DNA of 41,376 nt from Chitinophagales bacterium (GCA_025455685.1 JALOMB010000004.1:1-41376), one strand, 5' to 3'; shown: positions 18,030-26,038, counted from the first letter of the stretch. Numbers and translations are program-made. Notes: a model not told the origin generated them from the letters alone.

Positions 18030-18074
18030 AGAGATTTCCTTTCCATTAAATGACTTAAATTTAAAACAAATAGC

Positions 18075-18947
18075 TTAAACCCCTCTTTTTTCGCCCCATC
18101 TCAGTTTACCTTTTAGGGCATTAATAAAATAATTTTCATCAAACACCACGAGTTTAAACATAGTGGACGATTTACGAATCGTGATTTTATGTTTGCTCGT
18201 AATATACCCGAGTCGGGAATCCAAAGTCGAGATGAACTCAGGACTTCTACCTTGAATTTGTAGTGTGACCGTTTCCTGATCGGAAATTACAATTGGCCTG
18301 ACATTTAAATTATGTGGCGCAATAGGTGTTAGGATGAAGCAAGAATTCTTAGGATGAATAATTGGGCCGCCACAGCTAAGATTGTAGCCTGTAGAACCCG
18401 TAGGCGTTGATACGATTAAACCATCTGCGAAGTAATTATTGAGTAATTCGCCATTGATATATACATTGACCTCAATCATTGATGAAGAGTTTGATCTGAA
18501 AACCGTGAAATCATTCAAAGCGTAATTTTCACCTACGAAAATAGGAATATTAGCATTGATTTCTAAAAGCATTCTATTTTCTATTTCAAATTGTTTCTTT
18601 TTTAGATGCTCAAAGGCAAGTTTAAAATGTTCATTCTCGATACTAGAGAGAAACCCCAATCGACCCGTTTTGATCCCTAAGACTGGTATTCCATTGTCAT
18701 GTGTTAGCAAAACCGCATCCAGGATTGTACCGTCTCCACCTAAACAAACCAAAAAGTCAACTTGATGCAATTTTAAATCTTGAGCATTGCTAAAAACCTG
18801 TGTTAAATCAAACTCAATGCCTATATCAGCTAGAGTTTCGCTAATCACAACAGGAATTTCATTTTCTACAACGTAGCGAAAAAGACTTTTGACATAGCTC
18901 AGTTTTTCACTTGAATTAATTACTCTAGAAAATATAGCTAATTTCAA
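18075..18947 (-). CDS. nadK: NAD kinase
   Basis: 290 residues. It phosphorylates NAD to NADP using ATP. The GGDGT motif is at residues 70-74 (D72 catalytic), followed by GIKTGRLGFL, NDFTVFR and the glycine-rich STPTGSTGYNLSCGGP, all NadK hallmarks. It is the last gene of a minus-strand run (aspartokinase, hydrolase, CBS protein, nadK) and starts three bases after the CBS gene's stop, so it is almost certainly co-transcribed. NADPH is needed by the enzymes after aspartokinase, which gives a plausible metabolic tie to the first gene. Confidence 0.96.
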   Translation of the reverse strand: MKLAIFSRVINSSEKLSYVKSLFRYVVENEIPVVISETLADIGIEFDLTQVFSNAQDLKLHQVDFLVCLGGDGTILDAVLLTHDNGIPVLGIKTGRLGFLSSIENEHFKLAFEHLKKKQFEIENRMLLEINANIPIFVGENYALNDFTVFRSNSSSMIEVNVYINGELLNNYFADGLIVSTPTGSTGYNLSCGGPIIHPKNSCFILTPIAPHNLNVRPIVISDQETVTLQIQGRSPEFISTLDSRLGYITSKHKITIRKSSTMFKLVVFDENYFINALKGKLRWGEKRGV

Positions 18948-18950
18948 GAC

Positions 18951-19547
18951 TTAAAGATTTAAAAAATGAACTAACTCTTGAAATCTTGTTTCTATGATCT
19001 CTTGAGTTTGACTTTTAACGGAGCTGTACATCACTTCAAAACCATGTTTTTCAAGGCTTTGGTCGAAGTTTTTTTCGGATAAATGATGCACTCTGAGATA
19101 AATCAAAGTTTTATCTTCCTGATTGACGACCTCGATATGAAGAATATGAATGTGTTCTGCTTCAAGGATTTGGCATAAATTTGCGAGTTTCGGGGTGATA
19201 TCTCGAGAGGCTAAAATTAGTATGTCACTTTTTTGGTTGAGCTGTTGCGAAATCCAAGCCGAGCTAAGCTCTTCGCGATATACTATACCGAGATACAAGC
19301 CTTCTTCATCAACGATAGGATACCAAGGCAAGTCGTGCTGCGTCATACGCTCGAGGGCTTCGAAATGAGTCGCATCCATGCGAAGAGCTGCCGCACTCAT
19401 CGGAATTTCTAGTAAAAAATCATAAATATATCGAAAATAGCCATTTTCAATTGCGATTAATGGCGCTTTATTAGCTGAATAGTCACTATCAATAGGAGTT
19501 TCAGCAATTAGCTTAGGATTTGTTCGTATAAATTCTTTTAGAAACAT
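18951..19547 (-). CDS. CBS-domain protein
   Basis: 198 residues, cytoplasmic (no signal). Residues ~20-115 look like a CBS pair: PLIAIENGYFRYIYDFLLE in the first unit, then HFEALERMTQHDLPWYPIVDEEGLYLGIVYREEL in two conserved stretches of the second. The C-terminal ~80 residues are alternating strands and helices (HILHIEVVNQEDKTLIYLRV) that could be an ACT-like fold. CBS pairs usually sense adenine nucleotides or NAD-type ligands. Placed directly before nadK (3-nt gap) and 2 nt after the hydrolase, it might regulate NAD kinase, but that is inference from position only. Confidence 0.78.
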   Translation of the reverse strand: MFLKEFIRTNPKLIAETPIDSDYSANKAPLIAIENGYFRYIYDFLLEIPMSAAALRMDATHFEALERMTQHDLPWYPIVDEEGLYLGIVYREELSSAWISQQLNQKSDILILASRDITPKLANLCQILEAEHIHILHIEVVNQEDKTLIYLRVHHLSEKNFDQSLEKHGFEVMYSSVKSQTQEIIETRFQELVHFLNL

Positions 19548-19549
19548 AG

Positions 19550-20326
19550 TTACAAGGATAATAAAAATTCATTTAAATGATGGTAAAATTCTTTTGGTTT
19601 TTCGATCATGGGAGCGTGACCTGCTTTATCTATCAATTTTAAGACGGAATTAGGTAAGTTTTTATGAAAATTCTGTCCAATCGAAACAGGTGTAATTTTA
19701 TCTTGACATCCCCAAATCAATAAAACAGGAATGTTAATTTTAGGCAAATCTAATTGCAGATTTGTTTTAGTAGCGCTTCGAGCCAAAGAAAGCAAGCGCT
19801 TTAGGGTTTTATTGTTAGAAATAATTTGTTTCACTTGAGAAAACACTTCTGAAGTAGCAAATTTAGGGTCAAAAAAAGTATCTTCAATTCTTTTTTGTAT
19901 GAAATCATCTTTTCTACTAGGCCTGTTTGAGCCAAAGAAATTTTCAAAAAGCCCACTAGAACCAGTTAAAACTAAAGCTTTTATATATGGAGATGTTGAT
20001 TTTAGCTGATAATTTAAGGCGATATGACCACCAAAGGAGTTTCCTAAAAGAATAATGTTTTTATTAGTGAAAAGAGGCAATTGTAAGAATTTTTCTAAAA
20101 AAGTCGTTATCCCCTCAATATTTGCTTGAGCAACATCAATATCGTATAGAGGAAGATTGGGCATGGCAATTTCATAATCCTCAGAAATCAATGTTATTAA
20201 AGGCTCAAAATTGCTCAAAGCGCCAAACAGACCATGGAGCATGACAATGACACTATTGTTTTTTCCAGGTCGATAGTAGTATGTAATTTTATGTAGATGT
20301 ATTTCTTCTTCTCGATATTGCATCAT
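19550..20326 (-). CDS. Alpha/beta-hydrolase
   Basis: 258 residues, no signal peptide. The fold is clear: oxyanion-hole MLHGLFG (29-35), nucleophile elbow GNSFGG with Ser97, Asp209 in WGCQDKITP and His237 in DKAGHAPMIEKP. The lid region (~125-185) is charged. The family includes esterases, C-C hydrolases and MhpC/BioH-like enzymes; the substrate cannot be deduced. The first codons overlap the aspartokinase stop by 4 nt, so expression is coupled to lysC. A methyl- or acyl-ester hydrolase is most likely. Confidence 0.87.
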   Translation of the reverse strand: MMQYREEEIHLHKITYYYRPGKNNSVIVMLHGLFGALSNFEPLITLISEDYEIAMPNLPLYDIDVAQANIEGITTFLEKFLQLPLFTNKNIILLGNSFGGHIALNYQLKSTSPYIKALVLTGSSGLFENFFGSNRPSRKDDFIQKRIEDTFFDPKFATSEVFSQVKQIISNNKTLKRLLSLARSATKTNLQLDLPKINIPVLLIWGCQDKITPVSIGQNFHKNLPNSVLKLIDKAGHAPMIEKPKEFYHHLNEFLLSL

Positions 20327-21588
20327 GCTTTTGTAAGTACAAATTGAATGGTGTCAGATGTTTTTTGGGTTATTAAAACGTTGTTTTTCGGATATAAGCG
20401 TTCTAAAATTTCTTGATTTGCATGTCGAATTGTTAAGAGTTTTATGTTTTTGGTAAGTGTGATCGTGAAGATATCTTGAAGTTTATCGAGAATACTATCT
20501 GTTTTATTGACTTTTTCATCAGCGACGATGACTAAATCAATAGCTGTAGCTTGAATGAGTTTGATCCGATAGCTTAAATCTGAAAAAGTTGCGATAATTT
20601 TTCCTAAATTTGCTTCATCTAAAAAAGAAAAATCTTTTACTTGAAATCTATACATGACTTGATTTTCTCTATATACTACGATTGGTGGATAGTCAATTTG
20701 ATCGAAGTCTGCTACTATTGTTCCTTCTGATTTAGGTTCTAAAAAAGATCGAACATGAAGTGAGATTTTTTTATTCTTTAAGGGTTTTATAGTTTTAGGG
20801 TGAATAACTTGAGCGCCATAGTAGGTCATTTCTATTGCCTCTTGATATGATATTTTAGGCATTAGTCTAGCGAAATCGAATAGTTTAGGATCTGCGTTAT
20901 AAACACCTAAGACGTCTTTCCAAATTGTGACACGATCGCAAACTAAACTCGATGCGATAATGGCAGCCGAAAAGTCGGATCCTTCTCGACCCAATGTGGT
21001 ATAAAAGCCCTCTGGAGTGCCTCCTAAAAAACCTTGAGTAAATACAATGCGCGTATTTATGGTATTTATGTTTGTTTGTATGGCTTCTTGAGTTGATTTC
21101 CAATCAATATTTGCGTCTGTGTAGTTGCTATCTGTTTTGATCCAAGTCCTTGCATCTACCCAAGAGGAAGGTTCATAATTTTGATGAAAATAGGTAGCAA
21201 TAATCTTAGTTGAAAGCACTTCACCTTGACTTACTATTTGGTCATAGAGAAAATTGCCATGAGTGTTTATAGGCTCAATAATTCTTGATTTGATGTATTG
21301 GTCTATATGCTCAATTGATTTATTTAGATCATTGTCATTTATTGCCAATTGGTCAAGAAACGCCAAATGGTATGCTAGAATAGCATGCCACTCGGATAGC
21401 GCCTCTTCATATTGCTGACTTAGGGTTAATCTTACGACTTGTTCTAAGGCATTCGTCGTTTTCCCAATGGCAGAAATCACATTGACAATTCTTGTTTGAG
21501 CATAGGCTTGATCGGCAATGAGCTTTGCAATGTTCTTCATGCTATCCGCTGAAGAAATTGAAGCACCACCAAATTTAAAAACGTTCAT
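20323..21588 (-). CDS. lysC: Aspartokinase (monofunctional)
   Basis: 421 residues. It catalyses the first step from aspartate to lysine, threonine and methionine. The opening NVFKFGGASISSADS is the KFGG kinase motif. FTQGFLGGTPEGFYTTLGREGSDFSAAI is the conserved substrate and nucleotide site (given in two blocks: FTQGFLGGTPEG and TTLGREGSDFSAAI). WKDVLGVYNADPK and MTYYGAQVIHPKTI follow. The C-terminal ~120 residues would hold the ACT domains and are less conserved. There is no homoserine dehydrogenase domain, which is worth noting because many Bacteroidota also have the fused ThrA form. It heads a four-gene minus-strand run. Confidence 0.94.
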   Translation of the reverse strand: MNVFKFGGASISSADSMKNIAKLIADQAYAQTRIVNVISAIGKTTNALEQVVRLTLSQQYEEALSEWHAILAYHLAFLDQLAINDNDLNKSIEHIDQYIKSRIIEPINTHGNFLYDQIVSQGEVLSTKIIATYFHQNYEPSSWVDARTWIKTDSNYTDANIDWKSTQEAIQTNINTINTRIVFTQGFLGGTPEGFYTTLGREGSDFSAAIIASSLVCDRVTIWKDVLGVYNADPKLFDFARLMPKISYQEAIEMTYYGAQVIHPKTIKPLKNKKISLHVRSFLEPKSEGTIVADFDQIDYPPIVVYRENQVMYRFQVKDFSFLDEANLGKIIATFSDLSYRIKLIQATAIDLVIVADEKVNKTDSILDKLQDIFTITLTKNIKLLTIRHANQEILERLYPKNNVLITQKTSDTIQFVLTKA

Positions 21589-21621
21589 GAGTTTAATTAA
21601 TAATTTTTAATTTATTCAAGG

Positions 21622-21629
21622 CAAAAATA
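21622..21629 (-). promoter_or_regulatory. -7 promoter box for the lysC operon
   Basis: Read on the minus strand this is TATTTTTG, matching TAnnTTTG, 33 nt before the lysC ATG. The -33 element is not obvious. Confidence 0.45.
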
Positions 21630-21699
21630 GTTTATTTTTTTTATCCGTTACTTTACATGTGTTACTTTTTTTTAAAAATCTTTTTAAACCTTTTTAAAA

Positions 21700-21720
21700 T
21701 ATACAAGTCAAACTTGTATA
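21700..21720. promoter_or_regulatory. Perfect inverted repeat, possible operator
   Basis: TATACAAG (21700-21707) and CTTGTATA (21713-21720) form an exact 8-bp dyad with a 5-nt spacer, 31 nt before the start of the small Spy-like gene and without a following T tract. The symmetry fits a dimeric repressor or activator site. A direct repeat GTTACTTT (21647-21654 and 21661-21668) lies further upstream. Confidence 0.4.
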
Positions 21721-21751
21721 AAATTTAAAATAAAAAATAAGTCATATAACT

Positions 21752-22033
21752 ATGAAGAATTTACTTGTTTTTATCTTTTCACTTTCTTTCTGGTTTTCTC
21801 TAGAAGCTCAAGCACAGTCTGAAGACAAGGTTGAAGTGCTCAAAAAAGCACTGAATATGACCGAAGATCAAGAAAAGAAACTTATGGAAGTATATCAAAA
21901 CCACAATCAAAAAAGATCTCAGCTCAAATCAGAAATGAGCAAAATAAAATCTGAATTCAAAACCCAAATGGAATCTATTTTGACCAAAGAACAAATGGAA
22001 AAGTTTCGTGAATTACGTAAAAATGAGAAATAA
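21752..22033 (+). CDS. Small secreted Spy/CpxP-like helical protein
   Basis: 93 residues. A signal peptide covers ~1-21 (ends LEAQAQ). The mature ~70 residues are all helical and highly charged, with two segments of the LTxxQ type: NMTEDQEKKLMEVY and ILTKEQMEKFRELR. LTxxQ repeats mark the Spy/CpxP family of periplasmic stress chaperones and sensors, though this protein is shorter than Spy. It is alone on its transcript: an inverted repeat lies upstream and two terminators lie downstream. No TAnnTTTG box is visible before it, so it may depend on an alternative sigma factor. Family assignment is moderate. Confidence 0.75.
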   Translation: MKNLLVFIFSLSFWFSLEAQAQSEDKVEVLKKALNMTEDQEKKLMEVYQNHNQKRSQLKSEMSKIKSEFKTQMESILTKEQMEKFRELRKNEK

Positions 22034-22059
22034 TTGGTTTTAATTGTTTATATTATTTT

Positions 22060-22090
22060 AAGTGCCTTAATACTCAATTAAGGCACTTTT
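22060..22090 (+). terminator. Strong terminator, first of two
   Basis: AAGTGCCTTAAT (22060-22071) and ATTAAGGCACTT (22077-22088) form a perfect 12-bp stem with a 5-nt loop and end in TTTT. It starts 26 nt after the stop of the Spy-like gene. Confidence 0.85.
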
Positions 22091-22125
22091 AAAAAGTGAA
22101 GTACAATCACTACTTCACTTTTTTT
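22091..22125 (+). terminator. Second tandem terminator
   Basis: AAAAAGTGAAGTA (22091-22103) and TACTTCACTTTTT (22111-22123) form a perfect 13-bp stem with a 7-nt loop, followed by further Ts. It begins at the base after the first terminator, so transcription is firmly stopped before rpsU. Confidence 0.8.
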
Positions 22126-22147
22126 AATTCATTTGAAAAAAAAAGCC

Positions 22148-22155
22148 TATCTTTG
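22148..22155 (+). promoter_or_regulatory. -7 promoter box for rpsU
   Basis: TATCTTTG fits TAnnTTTG, 25 nt before the ATG at 22181. The closest TTG (22133-22135) is only 12 nt away, shorter than usual. Confidence 0.55.
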
Positions 22156-22180
22156 CACACTAAAAATAAATTTAAGTTAT

Positions 22181-22375
22181 ATGTTAATCATCGACACTAG
22201 AGATTCTGATTCAATTGACAAAGCATTAAAAAAATACAAGAAAAAGTTTGACCAAACGGGCGTTATTAAAAAACTTCGTTCCAAGCAAGCGTTTATCAAA
22301 AAAAGCATTGTCGAGCGCAATCGAATTTTAAAGGCTAAACATAGAGAAGCTTACTTGAGAAATTTAGAGAACTAA
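22181..22375 (+). CDS. rpsU: 30S ribosomal protein bS21
   Basis: 64 residues from the ATG at 22181. A start at 22133 is in frame but would run through the promoter box. The protein is small and very basic, with the family pattern of KALKKYKKKFDQTGVIKKLR and RSKQAFIKKSIVERNR. bS21 sits near the anti-Shine-Dalgarno end of 16S rRNA. In Bacteroidota it helps sequester that sequence, which fits the lack of Shine-Dalgarno sites in this window. It is flanked by terminators upstream and a 30-nt gap downstream. Confidence 0.93.
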   Translation: MLIIDTRDSDSIDKALKKYKKKFDQTGVIKKLRSKQAFIKKSIVERNRILKAKHREAYLRNLEN

Positions 22376-22405
22376 ATTATTCAAGATATAGCCTAGATTT
22401 AACCT

Positions 22406-23749
22406 ATGGCCAATCCCAAACATATCATTTTTTTGGTAGCAGATAGTTTAAGAAAAGATTCTGTCTATCAAGATATGGGGCTAGATTACATAGCTGCAAA
22501 TTCTTCCCAATTTACTCAGGCACGCTCTTCAGCGTGTTGGACGCTTCCAGCTACTTCTTGTCTTTTTACTGGCTTAAACGTTCATGAACACGGAACTGAT
22601 ACGCATACAAGAAGATTAAAACCGGAAATTCCTGTACTATCGGAAATTCTAAAATCCAAAGGTTATACGACAATTCAGGTTACTGCAAATCCTGTGACAA
22701 CACATGTGTTTGGTTTAGATAGAGGTTTTGATGAAATGCATAAAGTTTGGAGTATGGTCACACCAAAGCTCCAAAAAACAATGAGATTGGTACTTGCGAT
22801 GGGCAAGCCAAGGGTCAGAAATATGCTTTTTTCTAAGGATATTGTGTCTCAGCAGCTTCTCGAAGACTTAGAGGTTGCCAATTGTTGGGGACAAGTCACT
22901 CAAAATGAAGCTTTAGCCTTTGTGAATAAAAGAATAGAAGAAGCTGACAAAAAAGGGGAAAAATGCTTTTTTTTCATTAATATCATGGAAACGCATTTCC
23001 CATATCATATTGCAGACACTTTTTCTCTTTTGTCCAAAGGATTAGCCAATAAACTTATCGAAGCTAGAACACTTTTTCAGTTAATTAATCAAAATTTTTT
23101 ATATTCTGATAATCATAGTTTGAAGCCAAACTATATAGACGTGATTTTCCAAAGACAAAAACTCAGTTTTCAACTCATTAAAAAAGACATAGATAATTTC
23201 GTCAAAAAGCATCATGAAAATCAAAATAATCTCGTGGTTTTTTGTTCAGATCATGGAGATAACTTCGGAGAAATGGATTGGTTTTATCATTTTTCTAATG
23301 TCACAGATGCAGGTAATCGGGTACCATTTTTTTGGTTAGATAATGAATCAAATGACGCTAAAACTATTGATACTCCTGTATCAACGCGATTTGTTTTTGA
23401 TTCTATTTTAGAAAAAGTCGGAATTTCAAGGCAAGTAACCCTATTTAAAAATCAAACCTTAAATATGCCCTTGATTCAATCATATTGGTATCATCATCAA
23501 AAAGGAACACTAGATAAATACAAATACAATCAATTTCTTTTTGTAAATGAATCAATGCGCTACTTAAAAAGAAATGATCAATGGTTTCAAAGCCCTATAA
23601 CTCATGATGAATATCATGATGAACCTCATTTTCAGCCTATAGATAATCTCGATCCAATTGAGGAATTTGTATTTGATGAGGAAAGAAAAAACTATTTACG
23701 TCAGCAGTTATCTAATTTTTCTAATTTTTCCAAGATTCCTAGAACATAA
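22406..23749 (+). CDS. Sulfatase-like enzyme of the alkaline phosphatase superfamily
   Basis: 447 residues, no signal peptide. The N-terminal strand HIIFLVADSLRKDS supplies the first metal Asp (D13). The nucleophile region reads CWTLPATSCLFTG: where sulfatases carry Cys/Ser-x-Pro-Ser-Arg, this has Thr46-Leu-Pro-Ala-Thr, so formylglycine formation is not possible and Thr is the expected nucleophile, as in phosphotransferases of the LtaS/EptA type. CSDHGDNFGE gives the second metal pair (D282, H283). A second His/Tyr-rich region (YWYHHQKG, HDEYHDEPHF) near the end is unusual. It heads a compact run of seven genes, with the next gene 3 nt away. Phosphodiester, phosphoglycerol or phosphoethanolamine transfer is possible; the substrate is unknown. 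Confidence 0.78.
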   Translation: MANPKHIIFLVADSLRKDSVYQDMGLDYIAANSSQFTQARSSACWTLPATSCLFTGLNVHEHGTDTHTRRLKPEIPVLSEILKSKGYTTIQVTANPVTTHVFGLDRGFDEMHKVWSMVTPKLQKTMRLVLAMGKPRVRNMLFSKDIVSQQLLEDLEVANCWGQVTQNEALAFVNKRIEEADKKGEKCFFFINIMETHFPYHIADTFSLLSKGLANKLIEARTLFQLINQNFLYSDNHSLKPNYIDVIFQRQKLSFQLIKKDIDNFVKKHHENQNNLVVFCSDHGDNFGEMDWFYHFSNVTDAGNRVPFFWLDNESNDAKTIDTPVSTRFVFDSILEKVGISRQVTLFKNQTLNMPLIQSYWYHHQKGTLDKYKYNQFLFVNESMRYLKRNDQWFQSPITHDEYHDEPHFQPIDNLDPIEEFVFDEERKNYLRQQLSNFSNFSKIPRT

Positions 23750-23752
23750 TCA

Positions 23753-24706
23753 ATGTTTGAAAAAGATCAAATCTCCTTTCAGATTTCACAGAAAAATCCG
23801 CTTTATCTCTCTAAAACAATCTCAATGATCGAAAGTACGAGAGCGGAAGATCAAGAATTCATAGAACAATGGTTTAGTCAGCAAAGTGACATGTCTGTGT
23901 CTCGTGTACTCGGCATCACAGGACCACCTGGTGTAGGCAAAAGTTCATTTATCAATGAATTTGTCGCAGAACTTTTACCCTCAAATAAAACTTTTGCTAT
24001 TTTGTCTATTGACCCTTCGTCATCACTAAGTCAGGGCAGTATACTAGGAGATAAGACTAGAATGAATAAAATTTCAGCTCATCCCAATGTTTTTATCCGT
24101 CCATCTCCATCTTCTAACGAACTTGGAGGGTTAGGTCGAAAGTCACATTTGATAATTGAGCTTTTTAGAATGGCTCAGTTTGATTATATCTTAGTAGAAA
24201 CTGTCGGTGTAGGACAGTCCGAGTTTTCTGTAAAATATTTAGTAGATTTTTTGATTTTGCTCATGCAACCCATGAGTGGTGATGAACTGCAAGGAATTAA
24301 AAAAGGAATTATTGAGTTAGCCGATATGTATCTTATTAGCAAATCAGATTTACAAGACCAAACATATTCTAATCAAGCCTTTCTCGATATTTCAAATGCC
24401 TTGCATTATCAAGCTCAAGAAAACAAACCCGTAATTCAGATCTCTAATATCAATAGACTTGGCATGAATGAGGTAATCCAACATTTAGAAATGTCTTTTA
24501 ACGAGCCTAATTTCATAACTCAAAAATCCAAAAAGAGAAAAGAAAATCTAACCTATTGGACGGCAGAAATGATACAAAGAGAAATTATTCAAAAATTAAA
24601 TATTTTTTTGAAGGCTCATGAGTTAGCATTTCAAGACTTGGATTCTTTAGCGCATGCCTTATCTATTAAAAATAAATTAACCCAAGATTTTTTTACTTAT
24701 GAATAA
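23753..24706 (+). CDS. MeaB/ArgK-family G3E GTPase
   Basis: 317 residues. The P-loop GPPGVGKSSF is at ~57-66, SIDPSS is in the family-specific switch, GDKTRM and FIRPSPSS follow, and ETVGVGQSE is the G3 region, all diagnostic of MeaB/ArgK. The family guards adenosylcobalamin-dependent mutases such as methylmalonyl-CoA mutase. The base-recognition motif reads SKSD instead of NKxD, which may alter nucleotide preference. No mutase or cobalamin gene lies in the window, so its partner is not evident. It overlaps the SDR gene by 8 nt, which is unusually tight for a MeaB gene and ties it to the nonulosonate-like genes. Confidence 0.88.
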   Translation: MFEKDQISFQISQKNPLYLSKTISMIESTRAEDQEFIEQWFSQQSDMSVSRVLGITGPPGVGKSSFINEFVAELLPSNKTFAILSIDPSSSLSQGSILGDKTRMNKISAHPNVFIRPSPSSNELGGLGRKSHLIIELFRMAQFDYILVETVGVGQSEFSVKYLVDFLILLMQPMSGDELQGIKKGIIELADMYLISKSDLQDQTYSNQAFLDISNALHYQAQENKPVIQISNINRLGMNEVIQHLEMSFNEPNFITQKSKKRKENLTYWTAEMIQREIIQKLNIFLKAHELAFQDLDSLAHALSIKNKLTQDFFTYE

Positions 24707-25514
24707 TGTTTTATTTGATTTAACAGGAAAAATTGCCATTGTGACAGGAGCATCAGGTTTAATTGGTTCGCATCATTGTCGAGCTTTGGCCTCACATGGG
24801 GCGCATGTTGTAGTCGCAGATATAGATATCGAAGGATGCAAACGAGTCGTCGATTCCTTGCCTAATCCTTCAAATCACTTTGCCATTAGCTTTGATGTGA
24901 CAAATAAGAAATCTATAGAAGCTGCAAAAGTAGAAATTTTACTTCAATATAATAAAATAGATATTTTGGTTAATAATGCCGCTATCAATGATATGTTTGA
25001 AAACCCTGCTTTAGCTGCAAATCAATCGATGTTTGAGCATTATCCAGAGGACATGCTCGATAAGTCTATGCAGGTTAATATAAAAGGCGTTTTTCTTTGC
25101 AGTCAGGTCTTTGGACAAGCTATGAAGGCTCAGAAAAAAGGTTCCATTATCAATATAGCCTCTACTTATGGCATCGTTGGTCCTGATCAGTCTATTTATA
25201 AGGATCAGTTTGGTAACCAAAGTTTTTACAAGTCTGCTGCGTATCCAATTACCAAAGGAGCGGTGATTAATTTTACTCGTTTTCTAGCGGCTTATTGGGG
25301 AAAAGACGGCATACGGGTCAATACGCTTTCTCCAGGAGGTGTAGCAAATGGCCAAGATACTTTTTTTGTTCAGAATTATACCGCCAAAACACCTATTGGT
25401 CGAATGGCACAGCCCAATGATTATGAAGGCGCAATTGTATTTCTCGCTAGTGATGCATCTAGTTATATGACCGGAGCAAATCTAATAGTCGATGGTGGTT
25501 GGACAGCAATTTAA
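24699..25514 (+). CDS. SDR-family oxidoreductase, PtmA-like
   Basis: 271 residues. The classical SDR features are TGASGLIG (cofactor), VNNAA, Ser155 in NIASTYG, Tyr182 with Lys186 (YPITK), and a C-terminal MTGANLIVDGGW. The Ser-Tyr spacing is 27 residues instead of the usual ~13; the insert contains GPDQSIYKDQFGNQSFYK, a pattern I associate with the PtmA-type dehydrogenases found beside nonulosonic (legionaminic) acid genes. The start overlaps the GTPase gene by 8 nt, and the HAD phosphatase follows after 9 nt. The substrate is inferred from neighbours: probably a sugar or sugar acid. Confidence 0.83.
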   Translation: MNNVLFDLTGKIAIVTGASGLIGSHHCRALASHGAHVVVADIDIEGCKRVVDSLPNPSNHFAISFDVTNKKSIEAAKVEILLQYNKIDILVNNAAINDMFENPALAANQSMFEHYPEDMLDKSMQVNIKGVFLCSQVFGQAMKAQKKGSIINIASTYGIVGPDQSIYKDQFGNQSFYKSAAYPITKGAVINFTRFLAAYWGKDGIRVNTLSPGGVANGQDTFFVQNYTAKTPIGRMAQPNDYEGAIVFLASDASSYMTGANLIVDGGWTAI

Positions 25515-25523
25515 TATTAAACT

Positions 25524-26033
25524 ATGAAAAAAAACTTAATTAAAGCAGTATCGAATCTCAAATGGATTTTTACTGATATAGACGGGGTCATGACGGATAC
25601 TGGGGTTTATTATTCCGATCAAGGTGAAATGCTAAAAAAGTTTAACCTAAAAGATGGCATGGCATGTGAACGTCTTAGATTATTTACAGATATTAAGATT
25701 GGATTTATCACAGGTGAAAATTCTCAAATTGTAGCAAGAAGAGCCGAAAAACTCAAGATTGATAAGGTCTTCTTAGGCATCAAAGATAAAAAACAAGTTT
25801 TAGGGGATTTTTTGTTGGAAAATAATATCCAATGGGATGAAATCGCTTATATTGGAGACGATATGAACGATATAGAAGTTTTAGAATTAGCGGGAATTTC
25901 AGCATGTCCAGCAGATGCATTTTCTTGGATTTTGCCAAAAGTTGATTATATTTGCCAAAATATTGGAGGTCAGGGTTGCTTTCGCGAATATGTCGAATGG
26001 TTACTCAGTTTTACAAATTATCAAAAAAAATAA
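25524..26033 (+). CDS. KdsC-like HAD phosphatase (nonulosonate-9-phosphatase candidate)
   Basis: 169 residues, the length of C0-type HAD phosphatases that work as tetramers without a cap domain. Motif I is FTDIDGVMTD (D18 nucleophile, D20 acid). Motif II is FITGENS, the conserved Lys is in LGIKDKKQVL, and motif IV is IGDDMND. The family dephosphorylates Kdo-8-phosphate or the 9-phosphates of Kdn and Neu5Ac. The directly downstream synthase is NeuB-like rather than KdsA-like, so a nine-carbon product is favoured. It lies 9 nt after the SDR. Confidence 0.87.
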   Translation: MKKNLIKAVSNLKWIFTDIDGVMTDTGVYYSDQGEMLKKFNLKDGMACERLRLFTDIKIGFITGENSQIVARRAEKLKIDKVFLGIKDKKQVLGDFLLENNIQWDEIAYIGDDMNDIEVLELAGISACPADAFSWILPKVDYICQNIGGQGCFREYVEWLLSFTNYQKK

Positions 26034-26038
26034 AAAAT

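Noticed and set aside
22133-22180. Longer rpsU frame
   Set aside because: It includes the promoter box and adds 16 residues not found in bS21; the ATG at 22181 gives the standard protein.
23753-24706. Evidence for a methylmalonyl-CoA pathway
   Set aside because: MeaB alone does not show it; no mutase, epimerase or carboxylase gene is in the window.
25952-26038. Longer NeuB-like frame starting within the phosphatase gene
   Set aside because: It overlaps the phosphatase coding region in another frame; the ATG at 26039 matches the family N terminus.
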